Positions 1 through 6,194 are shown, counted from the first letter of the stretch. The stretch: DNA of 8,198 nt from Streptosporangiaceae bacterium (GCA_030050125.1 JASIJN010000034.1:1-8198), one strand, 5' to 3'. Notes: generated by a model not told the origin, from the letters alone. Translations and numbers: made by a program.

Positions 1-189
1 GTGAAGTCCGGGCCCGCGCTTGCTTCGGTGACTCTCGACGAACGCTGGGCACACCTGCGCGACGGCGACTTCGTGGTCATCGACAAGGAACGCGACGTCA
101 TGCCCATCGCGAACAACCCCGGCCGGGAGCGCCGGCTGTGGGACGCCACCGCCGAGCTTCTGCGGTGGACAGCACAAGCAGACAGCTAG
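1..189 (+). CDS. C-terminal tail of a probable short-chain dehydrogenase/reductase (partial)
   Basis: The reading frame is open from the first base and ends at TAG (187-189), so only the last 62 or so residues are present. The GTG at base 1 is probably an internal codon rather than the start. The tail ends in an Arg-Glu-Arg-Arg-Leu-Trp-Asp-Ala-Thr-Ala-Glu-Leu-Leu segment. This resembles the closing helix of retinol/protochlorophyllide-type short-chain dehydrogenases, where a run ending in RLW followed by an S/A-E-L helix is common. No Rossmann glycine motif or YxxxK site can be seen because that part lies left of the window. The coding assignment is fairly safe, given codon use and the clean stop before a non-coding stretch. 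The family call is an inference from a short tail, and another oxidoreductase type is possible. Confidence 0.45.
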   Translation: MKSGPALASVTLDERWAHLRDGDFVVIDKERDVMPIANNPGRERRLWDATAELLRWTAQADS

Positions 190-226
190 GGTCCACTGCA
201 GGCACTGCATTCCGGCTCCACAAACA

Positions 227-345
227 TCAGCGCTGGCGGACTAGGCCGTGGTTGACGCTGGAGACCGAGAACCCGTGACCGGCGGCCATCAGCAGGGCGA
301 AACCGCCGGTGGCGCAGATTCCACCAACCCCGCCCGCTGGATCGC
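227..345 (-). pseudogene. Remnant of a dienelactone hydrolase family gene (nucleophile-elbow fragment)
   Basis: On the minus strand, about 35 codons read as a dienelactone hydrolase core. A Val-Gly-Gly-Ile stretch leads into Cys-Ala-Thr-Gly-Gly-Phe-Ala-Leu-Leu-Met-Ala (about 322 down to 290), then Gly-His-Gly-Phe and Ser-Ser-Val-Asn-His-Gly (about 280 down to 245). The family pattern is a G-x-C-x-G-G nucleophile elbow followed by a strand carrying an SVNYG-like sequence, so the match covers two consecutive landmarks. Relative to the usual order, the Gly-Phe pair just before the Cys appears to be missing. The frame stops at 227-229, shortly after the second landmark. Residues encoded above about position 345 no longer resemble the family. 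No Asp or His of the triad and no start are present. It is best read as a decayed fragment; a chance resemblance is less likely but not excluded. Confidence 0.5.
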
Positions 346-453
346 TCGGTCGGCGGCAGATGTGCGTGTTCGGGGTGGTATGGCTGCGTCGAACCGCGAT
401 GATGGCACCGGCGGCCTGGTGGCTCATCAGCGCCGCGGGTCAGGCAGCTGGAT

Positions 454-460
454 GGGAGGA
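454..460 (+). promoter_or_regulatory. Ribosome binding site fixing the start of the first VOC gene
   Basis: GGGAGGA lies four bases before the ATG at 465. It supports this start over the in-frame ATG at 309, which would add 52 residues unlike any glyoxalase-fold N-terminus and would overlap the dienelactone hydrolase remnant. Confidence 0.7.
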
Positions 461-464
461 CAGG

Positions 465-881
465 ATGGGCCAGCAGCCCGGTCCGCTCGGCGCCGATGTT
501 TCGGTCACGCACATTCTCGTGGTCGCTGACCCGGCGGCCTCTCGTGATTTCTGGGTGAATGTCCTGGGCGCGGAACTGTACCGGGAGTACGGCGGCACGA
601 GCGTCGTGCTCAAGTTCGAGGGGACCTGGCTCTTGCTGGTCAGCGCAGGAGGCCCGACCGCGGACAAGCCCGGGGTCACCTTCGGGCCGCCGGCTGACCC
701 GGATCAGGTCAGTCACGCCATGACGCTACGGGTCGCTGACTGCCGCGCGGCCTATACAGCATTGGCGGCCCGGGGGGCGACCTTCCTCACTCCGCCGCAT
801 GATTGGGGCAGCGAGATCCGGTGCTTCCTTCGAGACCCCGACGGCCACCTCGTGGAGATCAGCGAGTCCATACCCACCTAA
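465..881 (+). CDS. VOC family (glyoxalase/bleomycin-resistance/dioxygenase fold) protein
   Basis: This 138-residue protein has the length of a two-module vicinal-oxygen-chelate monomer. Module one starts with Val-Thr-His-Ile-Leu-Val-Val-Ala-Asp (residues 14-22), followed by a helix with Ser-Arg-Asp-Phe-Trp and Val-Leu-Gly-Ala-Glu. Module two begins at Ser-His-Ala-Met-Thr-Leu-Arg-Val (83-90) and ends with Arg-Asp-Pro-Asp-Gly-His-Leu-Val-Glu-Ile (123-132). His16, His84 and Glu131 sit at the usual metal-ligand positions, so a divalent-metal enzyme (lyase, dioxygenase or isomerase type) is plausible. The substrate cannot be read from the sequence. A good Shine-Dalgarno sequence at 454-460 sets the start. 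It stands alone: the gene to the left ends 275 bp upstream, and an AT-rich gap follows. The family call is secure; the function is not. Confidence 0.9.
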   Translation: MGQQPGPLGADVSVTHILVVADPAASRDFWVNVLGAELYREYGGTSVVLKFEGTWLLLVSAGGPTADKPGVTFGPPADPDQVSHAMTLRVADCRAAYTALAARGATFLTPPHDWGSEIRCFLRDPDGHLVEISESIPT

Positions 882-1074
882 TTTCTCCTATCTGGTATAT
901 TGGATATTCCATACTAACTTTGCACCGGCACAGGTCCTGGCGGAATGTTCACCTCTACCCTTAACCACTGACATTTCCGGTTTATGCTCGGTGGGCAGCG
1001 ATGCCGATTAGGGCCCTGCTGACCGGGGTCTGCTGCTGCACCGCAGCGCTCCGCACGAGCGAGGGGGGTCGCCA
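882..1074. other. Intergenic region, AT-rich in its first half, upstream of the lipoprotein/hydrolase operon
   Basis: Positions about 882-990 are clearly richer in A and T than the surrounding genes, with TATATT and GATATT stretches, while 991-1074 returns to high GC. No credible reading frame was seen. The short frame starting at 799 that crosses into this region is a shadow of the VOC gene. A possible promoter (961-988) and the ribosome binding site of the lipoprotein gene (GAGGGGGG, 1061-1068) lie here. The distance from the promoter to the start would give a leader of about 80 nt. Confidence 0.6.
961..988 (+). promoter_or_regulatory. Candidate promoter of the lipoprotein/hydrolase operon
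   Basis: TTAACC (961-966), a 16-bp spacer and TATGCT (983-988) give a -35/-10 pair close to the primary sigma consensus (4 of 6 matches each). It lies in the AT-rich gap before the first gene of the operon. It was assigned by eye only; the AT-rich context offers other TANNNT boxes. Confidence 0.35.
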
Positions 1075-1467
1075 ATGAAATGTCTCATGTTACGCATTGT
1101 GGTAGTTACGGTTTCGGTGGCGTTTGGCTGCGTCGCGTGCTCGAACTCGCCGCACAGCGAACCCGAAGCGCCTGCGCCGGGTCCCGTGCCTGCCGCTGCC
1201 GCGAGAGTGGCGACGAATGTCGTGTCGCGGGATCCAGCGACCGTGCGGAACTCTCTGGCGCTCATTTACTCGACGCAGGTCAACGCCGCTGCCTTGGCAC
1301 CGACTGGGACGCAGATGCGCGTACAGCCAGGCACCTGGCAACAAAACGGGGATGAGGCACGCCTGCGTGCCGTCGTCACAGTGCCGCACCGGAAGCCCGT
1401 TACTGAGGTGATTTATCTCGTTCGTGAGGAGGGGCAGTGGCGAGTACTGTTTATCGACGCCCCGTAA
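1075..1467 (+). CDS. Small exported lipoprotein of unknown function
   Basis: This 130-residue protein opens with a short basic start and a hydrophobic stretch (residues 8-18) ending in Val-Ala-Phe-Gly-Cys19, which fits a lipobox. A second cysteine at 22 is a less likely lipidation site. A Pro/Ala/Glu-rich spacer follows (about 24-44), as is common in lipoproteins tethered to the outer face of the membrane. The remaining 85 residues look like a small folded domain with alternating strands, ending in Gly-Gln-Trp-Arg-Val-Leu-Phe-Ile-Asp. That ending is reminiscent of NTF2-like or Mce-associated domains, but no family can be named with confidence. The start follows GAGGGGGG at 1061-1068. Its 3' end overlaps the start of the secreted hydrolase by 31 bp in another frame, so the two are probably co-transcribed and translationally coupled. 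A TTA codon occurs at Leu6. Confidence 0.8.
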   Translation: MKCLMLRIVVVTVSVAFGCVACSNSPHSEPEAPAPGPVPAAAARVATNVVSRDPATVRNSLALIYSTQVNAAALAPTGTQMRVQPGTWQQNGDEARLRAVVTVPHRKPVTEVIYLVREEGQWRVLFIDAP

Positions 1468-2855
1468 CGTGGGTAGCTGCCTCCGCGGTGCTCATTGCGA
1501 TGCTCGGCCTGGGCACGGGCCGCGCTGCTGCCGCCGATAGTGGTTGCCCGGGAGTGTCGCAGCCGACTGTTACTTCGGGTACGACACCTATCCTTTTCGT
1601 GCACGGCATCAACTCTGGACCCTGGGTATGGACTCCCGGGCCCGGCGGGCCCACGGGCAACGTCGAAGGGACTGGCGACACGCCGCTGCGGTACATACAG
1701 AGTTCCCTTGGCAACGGCAAAGTGACCGGCTACACCTTCGACTGGTCCTCTGCTTCCGGCGCGGCCGACAGCAAGGTCATGTGGGTGACGCCGACTCTGG
1801 GAAAGAGCCTGTCCCTGGCAATCGGATGCGTCGCCCGTCATGCCGGGCACCGGGTCATCATCATCGCCTGGTCAATGGGAGGCCTGCTGGCCCTGGACGC
1901 GGGCAGCATCGATCCCGCGGACGTAGCCGCCGTCTTTACCCTGGGTACCCCTTATCAGGGGTCGTGGCTCGCGAGCGCGTTTGCGGGTCAGGCACCCGAC
2001 GACCTCGGACCACTAGCCAGCGCGATAATTGCCGTCTGCTCGTTCGCAAACTTGCCCGTCGTCTGTCCTCTAGTGAACGAACGCAACGATGCCGGCGTCG
2101 AGGCCATGCGCCTGAACGGCGGACCCGCAGGCGGCTGGACTAAACTGCCCGCCTGGCCCACGACGACCACCATCACACCGTCTATCTCCTCTTCCACCAA
2201 CACCGCCAGCACCACCGCAGCGGCTTTCCCGGTCTATTCCCTGGCTGGCAGCATCACCGGCACCTGGCAGCCGCTGTGGCCGCTCACGATCGGGGAGGTG
2301 CCGCTCACGGGCTCGGGGGACTGGGTCGTGAGCACCGGCTCACAGCGAGGCACCCTGCCTGGAACGACCCTGTCCTGTCCGGTGACGCTCAGCGGCGATT
2401 CACTCACTACCTCAGCGTCCATTGCTGACCTGTTGGAAACCGGGCCCTGCATTCATACGAGCGAACCCGATAGCAAATCATTGCTTGACTACATCATCAC
2501 CACGGTAAGGCCGATGCTTCCCACGGCTACCACCGCTACCATCCAGCCTGAGTCATGCGGCCCGGTGATCACCGGTGTTGATGGATCAGGCGGGCCAATC
2601 ACTTGCCATGATGCCCACCCCAGCCTGGCCGCTGACCGTTATTTCCGGCATTGGCCTTTCACGGTACTGAGCCTGGGACCGCATGCAACCCTGAAAGAGG
2701 TAGAGGCAGCCATTTGCTACGACGTCCATCACGTGGCCCCGGACATTCCCATGGCCGCCGACGCGGCGCTGCTAGCGGGATCCGAACAGGCGTGGCCGTA
2801 CGCCCCCAGCCTCCTAGGCAACCCGTGGAAGATCTGCGGCCTTGCGGGTGGCTAG
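1437..2855 (+). CDS. Secreted alpha/beta-hydrolase, lipase/esterase-like
   Basis: This 472-residue protein starts at GTG 1437, preceded by GAGGAGGGG (1426-1434). Arginines at 7-8, a hydrophobic core (12-26) and Ala-rich residues 30-33 form a Sec signal peptide cut near residue 33. The oxyanion segment Phe-Val-His-Gly-Ile-Asn is at 54-59. The nucleophile elbow Ala-Trp-Ser-Met-Gly-Gly is at 144-149, with Ser146. Asp295 in Gly-Asp-Trp-Val-Val-Ser and His340 in Cys-Ile-His-Thr-Ser complete a likely catalytic triad in the order expected for lipases. A Thr/Ser-rich loop (241-263) interrupts the cap region. Beyond the catalytic His there are about 130 more residues, including Cys374, 390, 427 and 467. 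Ten cysteines in the mature protein suggest disulfides, fitting an extracellular enzyme. The substrate (lipid, ester or acyl-glycan) is unknown. It overlaps the upstream lipoprotein gene by 31 bp. Confidence 0.85.
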   Translation: MASTVYRRPVTWVAASAVLIAMLGLGTGRAAAADSGCPGVSQPTVTSGTTPILFVHGINSGPWVWTPGPGGPTGNVEGTGDTPLRYIQSSLGNGKVTGYTFDWSSASGAADSKVMWVTPTLGKSLSLAIGCVARHAGHRVIIIAWSMGGLLALDAGSIDPADVAAVFTLGTPYQGSWLASAFAGQAPDDLGPLASAIIAVCSFANLPVVCPLVNERNDAGVEAMRLNGGPAGGWTKLPAWPTTTTITPSISSSTNTASTTAAAFPVYSLAGSITGTWQPLWPLTIGEVPLTGSGDWVVSTGSQRGTLPGTTLSCPVTLSGDSLTTSASIADLLETGPCIHTSEPDSKSLLDYIITTVRPMLPTATTATIQPESCGPVITGVDGSGGPITCHDAHPSLAADRYFRHWPFTVLSLGPHATLKEVEAAICYDVHHVAPDIPMAADAALLAGSEQAWPYAPSLLGNPWKICGLAGG

Positions 2856-2885
2856 CCCGGACGCAGGCCAGGTGTCGGCCAACCA

Positions 2886-2928
2886 TGCCGGGCTACCGAC
2901 CGAGGCCAGCCTCGGGCTTAGCCCGGCA
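2886..2928 (+). terminator. Nested hairpin after the hydrolase gene, probable terminator
   Basis: The arms TGCCGGGCTA (2886-2895) and TAGCCCGGCA (2919-2928) are perfect 10-bp complements. Inside them CCGAGG (2900-2905) and CCTCGG (2910-2915) form a further 6-bp stem on a 4-nt loop. The small internal loop (4 nt against 3 nt) leaves a very stable structure 31 bp after the hydrolase stop. No T-run follows, which is usual for actinobacterial terminators. A further TAGCCCGG copy at 2853-2860 overlaps the stop codon and could pair instead with 2888-2895. Confidence 0.6.
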
Positions 2929-3004
2929 CCAGCGTTCTCCGGCAATCTCCCCATCAGTGCGTCCTGGTTTCGCTCTCGGTCGCGCGGCGAGCCAACATGG
3001 TTGC

Positions 3005-3907
3005 ATGACGACCGGCGTTGTGCTGACCCATTGGGCGACCGATCGTTCCGTCCATGAGACGGCGGTGCGTGCCGCCCGGGGCGCGGCCCGCACGGCGGTG
3101 CGCGGCTACGTGGGCTACGAGGAATGGACTGCCTGCCGCATGGCACGCCGTGAGGTCGCCCGGTGCGGGATCGCTCTGATCCTGGCCTTCGGTGACTCCC
3201 TCGATGTCTGCGACGGGATAGAAGGCGCGGTCCGTTCGCTCGGTGCCTTCGTGGTCGGCAATCAGTCCGGGCCGAGCCTCACGCAGTTCGGCGGTCACCA
3301 GCACGGGGTGCAGGTCGAGCTGTCGGCTGGCGCCGCGCTCTCGCTGCTTGGGCCGGTGGGCGAGCTCAACAACGCCGCTGTGCCCCTCGAGGAGATCCTG
3401 GGCCGGTGGGCCGTGCGGTTGGTCGAACAGCTGGGCCACGCCGCCACTTGGGAGGAGCGCTTCACCCTGCTCGATGGCGTCTTCAGCGCGCTCGACATCC
3501 CCGACGGCAAGCAAATTTCGCCTGAAGTGTCCTGGCTGCGGCGCCAGTTGGTGGCGAGCGGAGGTCAGGCTCGGGTCGAGCCTTTGATGGACGAGACGGG
3601 ATGGAGCCGGCGCTTGGTCACCGAGCGCTTCCGCACGCAACTGGGCCTAGCTCCCAAGGCTTACGCCCGCATCATCCGCTTCCAGCGTGCGGTGGGTCTG
3701 CTCGGAACAGTGCGCGACGGTCACACATTGGCCGACGTGGCCATCGAGTGCGGGTACTACGATCAGTCCCACCTCACCCGGGACTTCGTCGCCCTTGCCG
3801 GGAGCACCCCGACTGCTCTCATGGCTGAACGCGCCGGTGAACCAGGGGTCAGGTTTCTCCAAGACGACGGGTTGGCCGGCCAAGTACCTTCGGTGCATGC
3901 CGATTGA
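3005..3907 (+). CDS. AraC-family transcriptional regulator
   Basis: This 300-residue protein has an N-terminal sensing domain (about 1-165) of the kind found in AraC regulators lacking a classic cupin motif, and a C-terminal double helix-turn-helix (about 175-275). The second HTH carries Cys-Gly-Tyr-Tyr-Asp-Gln-Ser-His-Leu-Thr-Arg-Asp-Phe (249-261), then Ala-Gly-Ser-Thr-Pro-Thr, an AraC signature. The first HTH segment includes Gly-Trp-Ser-Arg-Arg-Leu-Val-Thr-Glu-Arg-Phe (199-209). The ATG at 3005 is chosen because the longer open frame (from 2651) runs back through the hydrolase gene and the hairpin in another frame. No strong ribosome binding site precedes it; an in-frame start nearby is possible. 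Its last 11 bases overlap the next VOC gene, so it probably co-expresses and may control that gene. The ligand is unknown. Confidence 0.9.
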   Translation: MTTGVVLTHWATDRSVHETAVRAARGAARTAVRGYVGYEEWTACRMARREVARCGIALILAFGDSLDVCDGIEGAVRSLGAFVVGNQSGPSLTQFGGHQHGVQVELSAGAALSLLGPVGELNNAAVPLEEILGRWAVRLVEQLGHAATWEERFTLLDGVFSALDIPDGKQISPEVSWLRRQLVASGGQARVEPLMDETGWSRRLVTERFRTQLGLAPKAYARIIRFQRAVGLLGTVRDGHTLADVAIECGYYDQSHLTRDFVALAGSTPTALMAERAGEPGVRFLQDDGLAGQVPSVHAD

Positions 3908-4355
3908 GCAGGGCACCAGCACCCGGACACCGGTTATTCCCGTCCTCGTCTACGAGGACATCGAGGCGGCTCATGACTTCCTGGTCGGGACCTTCGGCTT
4001 CACCTCGGGCGGGCTGCATCGGGCCGAGAACGGAACGGTCGTCCACGGGGAGGTCCGGGTCGGAGACGCCGCCATCTGGCTGCACGCAGTGACCGAAGAA
4101 CACCAGATGGCCTCGCCACGCGACTCGGCACAATCGCACGGAGGGCTCGAGGTCATCGTGGACGACGTCGACACCCATTACGCCCGCAGCAAGGCTGCCG
4201 GCGCCCGCATCGACCGCGCTCCGACCAACCAACCTTACGGATTGCGTGAGTACGGCGTTAGGGACCAGGAGAACCATCGCTGGTGGTTCTCATCGCCGTT
4301 GGCCGGCCGACCGGGGGAGCCCGCCGACGTCGACGGAAGTGCTGGACCCCATTGA
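3897..4355 (+). CDS. VOC family protein, bleomycin-resistance-like, coupled to the AraC gene
   Basis: This 152-residue glyoxalase-fold protein has a first module from Val-Ile-Pro-Val-Leu-Val-Tyr-Glu-Asp (13-21) and a second from Gly-Gly-Leu-Glu-Val-Ile-Val-Asp-Asp-Val-Asp (82-92). It ends with Tyr-Gly-Leu-Arg-Glu-Tyr-Gly-Val-Arg-Asp (114-123) and Asn-His-Arg-Trp-Trp-Phe (126-131), a C-terminal strand typical of PhnB/bleomycin-resistance-like members. The histidine normally found in the first strand is replaced by Val, so canonical metal binding is doubtful and a binding or sequestering role is possible. The ATG at 3897 overlaps the AraC stop by 11 bp and has no clear ribosome binding site, so translation probably depends on ribosomes finishing the AraC gene. 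The last 20 residues are a low-complexity Gly/Pro/Asp tail. Confidence 0.88.
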   Translation: MPIEQGTSTRTPVIPVLVYEDIEAAHDFLVGTFGFTSGGLHRAENGTVVHGEVRVGDAAIWLHAVTEEHQMASPRDSAQSHGGLEVIVDDVDTHYARSKAAGARIDRAPTNQPYGLREYGVRDQENHRWWFSSPLAGRPGEPADVDGSAGPH

Positions 4356-4453
4356 GGCCGCGCGGTATGGGCTAGCCATTTTCCGGCAACACTCGCTGAT
4401 CTTCTGCCGACTCTGCTGGTGAGGTCATTTCGCTGGTCCCTCCCGGCCGGATG

Positions 4454-5446
4454 TCAGGGAGCTGTTGAACCTGGCAGGGTCGGTGGTGCGCCAGTCGGCA
4501 CGATGTCGGCCCGGTAGACGTGTTCCGACTCGCGCTTCATGCCCGCCTCGATGCCGCGTATCAGCGACTTGACCTGGGCGCCGCGGAGGTCATCGTCGAT
4601 GTCAACGCGGGCGATGATCCATACTCTGCCCGGGCCGAGGAATGTGACGAGGAGCTCGCGGATGGCGGTCACTCCGGGGTAGCCGAGGAGGAAGGCTCGT
4701 GCCTTCTCCTCATCAGCCGGCTGGAGTGGCTGGGTAGAGTCTTCGGCATCGCGCCCGCGGGGAGCGGCCGGGGTCAGCAGCCAGACGCCGAGCAGGAAGT
4801 CGTGGCTGCGCTTGACGAGCCGAAGGCTGATGCGGATCAGCACCAGCGCGATGAGCACCGCGGCCACTCCCTGGGGTATGGATGACCCGGTGATCTGGTT
4901 GAGGGCCAGGGCGGCGAACGTGATCACGTCTCCGGAGACCGACACCGCGTCCGCGTTGAACACGGCCCGCAGCGCGGGGTCGGACGTGACCCGGGACTCC
5001 TGCAGGAGGTGGCGGTGGAAATGGCTTGCCCGCCGGATCATCTGGCCCGCTGACTGGCGGAATGACACCAGGTCAAGGACGGCAGAGATGGCCAGCACGA
5101 CATAGGCCGCGGCGAACGATGAGGTGGCGCTGGGGTGGATCAGTTCATCGATGCCATCGCGCAGGGAGAACGCCGCGCCGGCGACGAACACGCCGAGGGC
5201 CGCGATCAGCGCCCAGAAATATGCTTCCCGCCCGTAGCCCAGGGGATGCTGATCGTCGGGAGGGCGGCTGCCGCGACGCTGAGCCAGCAGGAGGAACACG
5301 TCGTTGGCGGTATCGGCGAGTGAATGCGCGGCCTCGGCGGCCATAGCGGACGAGCCAGTGAAGACCGCCACGCCGACCTTGGCCAGCGCGACCCCGAGAT
5401 CCGTCCCGATGGCCACCAATACGGTCCGCATGCTGTCGTTCGGCAT
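4454..5446 (-). CDS. Cation diffusion facilitator (CDF) family transporter
   Basis: This 330-residue membrane protein probably exports a divalent metal such as Zn2+ by proton antiport. Six hydrophobic segments are visible at about 8-30, 33-54, 75-96, 111-128, 165-185 and 190-212. Segment two carries His41-Ser-Leu-Ala-Asp45-Thr-Ala-Asn, the usual metal-binding pattern. The following loop has Asp-Asp-Gln-His-Pro-Leu-Gly-Tyr-Gly-Arg-Glu-Ala-Tyr-Phe-Trp (64-78), a hallmark of the family. Segment five has Asp166, while the preceding residue, often Glu, is Ala165. A charged linker (228-248) leads to a C-terminal cytoplasmic domain (about 249-315) ending in a His-Val-Tyr-Arg-Ala-Asp strand. It lies 117 bp downstream of the SRPBCC gene on the same strand and may share its transcript; a GGAGCAGG sequence precedes the ATG. 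It is convergent with the VOC gene. Confidence 0.9.
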   Translation of the reverse strand: MPNDSMRTVLVAIGTDLGVALAKVGVAVFTGSSAMAAEAAHSLADTANDVFLLLAQRRGSRPPDDQHPLGYGREAYFWALIAALGVFVAGAAFSLRDGIDELIHPSATSSFAAAYVVLAISAVLDLVSFRQSAGQMIRRASHFHRHLLQESRVTSDPALRAVFNADAVSVSGDVITFAALALNQITGSSIPQGVAAVLIALVLIRISLRLVKRSHDFLLGVWLLTPAAPRGRDAEDSTQPLQPADEEKARAFLLGYPGVTAIRELLVTFLGPGRVWIIARVDIDDDLRGAQVKSLIRGIEAGMKRESEHVYRADIVPTGAPPTLPGSTAP

Positions 5447-5563
5447 CGCGCGCCCTGCTCCCTGTCGGCCGTCCGGTGCAGGCCCGCGACTGCTGCCACC
5501 GGCATCCCGGCCCGGCTGTGCGCTTGGCCGCGATGAAGGCGAGGATGGCGGACGAGGTAGTGG

Positions 5564-6088
5564 TCAGCGGGCCGGGCCAGGAACCTCGTCAGCGGCGTGA
5601 GCCTCGGCGTACCGCTTGACCGCGGCCATCGTTCGCAGGTTCTCCTGGTCGAATCTGGCGGTGATCGCGGGCCGGAGCGGGCGGAAGGCAGCCGGCATGC
5701 CGATGTCCAGGACCAGCCACCGGCTGACCACGGTGCGCCGCTCTTCCTGCGCTTCCTGCTCTTCCTCTTCGATCGAGTAGTGGATGTGCACATCCACGGT
5801 GGCCCGCAGCTGGCGGACCCGGATCGTGTGGTGAAAGTCGATCGAGCCTGGGCGCTGGAAGCCGGTGACAGAACCCCACCAGTCCTTGCCAGGCTCATCC
5901 GGCCTGCCGTCGTGGTAGCGGCTGCCGAGGCGGACCGGATAAGGCTTGACATCGGTGGTCCCGGCATACTGACCCGACGAGGGCAGCCAGCGGCCGTAGT
6001 TCGGCATGTCCGACAGCAGGTCGAACAATAGCTCAGGGGGCGCCGCAATCCGCGAGGTGTAGAACCGGTGCCATTGCGAATGCGACAT
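5564..6088 (-). CDS. SRPBCC (START/Bet v1-like) family protein
   Basis: This 174-residue cytosolic protein has a polyketide-cyclase/START-like fold. It begins with Phe-Tyr-Thr-Ser-Arg-Ile-Ala-Ala-Pro-Pro-Glu-Leu-Leu-Phe-Asp-Leu-Leu (9-25) and Asn-Tyr-Gly-Arg-Trp-Leu-Pro (30-36), the first strand and helices typical of the family. Alternating strands follow, including a Tyr-His-Asp-Gly turn (58-61). A long C-terminal helix (about 146-165) carries Glu-Asn-Leu-Arg-Thr-Met-Ala-Ala-Val-Lys and closes the hydrophobic pocket. A Glu-rich run (107-117) sits between two strands. Such proteins bind small hydrophobic ligands; enzymatic activity cannot be inferred. GGGAGG, six bases before the ATG, supports the start. 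It diverges from a TetR gene, whose product probably represses it. Confidence 0.85.
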   Translation of the reverse strand: MSHSQWHRFYTSRIAAPPELLFDLLSDMPNYGRWLPSSGQYAGTTDVKPYPVRLGSRYHDGRPDEPGKDWWGSVTGFQRPGSIDFHHTIRVRQLRATVDVHIHYSIEEEEQEAQEERRTVVSRWLVLDIGMPAAFRPLRPAITARFDQENLRTMAAVKRYAEAHAADEVPGPAR

Positions 6089-6115
6089 CTGCAGCCTCCC
6101 AGGACGCCGCGGCGC

Positions 6116-6121
6116 ACCCTA
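6116..6121 (-). promoter_or_regulatory. Candidate -10 box of the SRPBCC gene
   Basis: TAGGGT reads on the minus strand about 28 bp before the SRPBCC start, giving a short leader that includes the GGGAGG ribosome binding site. The same hexamer serves the divergent TetR gene. No convincing -35 was found, which would fit an activated or weak promoter. Confidence 0.35.
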
Positions 6122-6140
6122 CATGATCACCCGAGACAGT

Positions 6141-6169
6141 CTCTGGTGACCAGACTAAAACTCTAGTGA
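6141..6169. promoter_or_regulatory. Candidate TetR operator in the divergent control region
   Basis: TCTGGTGACCAGA (6142-6154) is a perfect 13-bp palindrome around a central G. It lies between the two divergent -10 boxes. CTCTGGTGA (6141-6149) recurs with one change as CTCTAGTGA (6161-6169), exactly 20 bp on, or about two helical turns. This would let two regulator dimers bind on the same face. TetR proteins commonly bind such sites between themselves and their divergent target. Confidence 0.5.
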
Positions 6170-6194
6170 GGAGAGCTGCGGTCTGTCAACGTGC

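Noticed and set aside
309..464. N-terminal extension of the first VOC gene to ATG 309
   Set aside because: The extra 52 residues do not resemble the family, and a good ribosome binding site precedes ATG 465.
186..716. Minus-strand open frame of 176 codons
   Set aside because: It is antisense to the VOC gene, rich in Arg, Pro and Gly, and resembles nothing. The dienelactone hydrolase fragment is in a different minus frame.
1413..1850. Minus-strand open frame opposite the hydrolase N-terminus
   Set aside because: It is a shadow frame of the high-GC gene, with no recognisable domain or start signal.
2651..3004. N-terminal extension of the AraC gene to ATG 2651
   Set aside because: It runs through the end of the hydrolase gene and the hairpin; composition is Arg/Pro/Gly-rich and out of character with the regulator.
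2954..3640. Minus-strand open frame of 228 codons
   Set aside because: It is antisense to a clear AraC gene; its sequence is low in hydrophobic pattern and unlike known proteins.
4356..4453. Bidirectional terminator between the convergent VOC and CDF genes
   Set aside because: Only a short GGCTAGCC palindrome near 4370 followed by a few Ts was found; too weak to call.
5206..6117. Minus-strand open frame of 303 codons overlapping CDF and SRPBCC genes
   Set aside because: It is frame-shifted against two well-recognised genes; Arg/Ser/Pro-rich composition marks it as a shadow.
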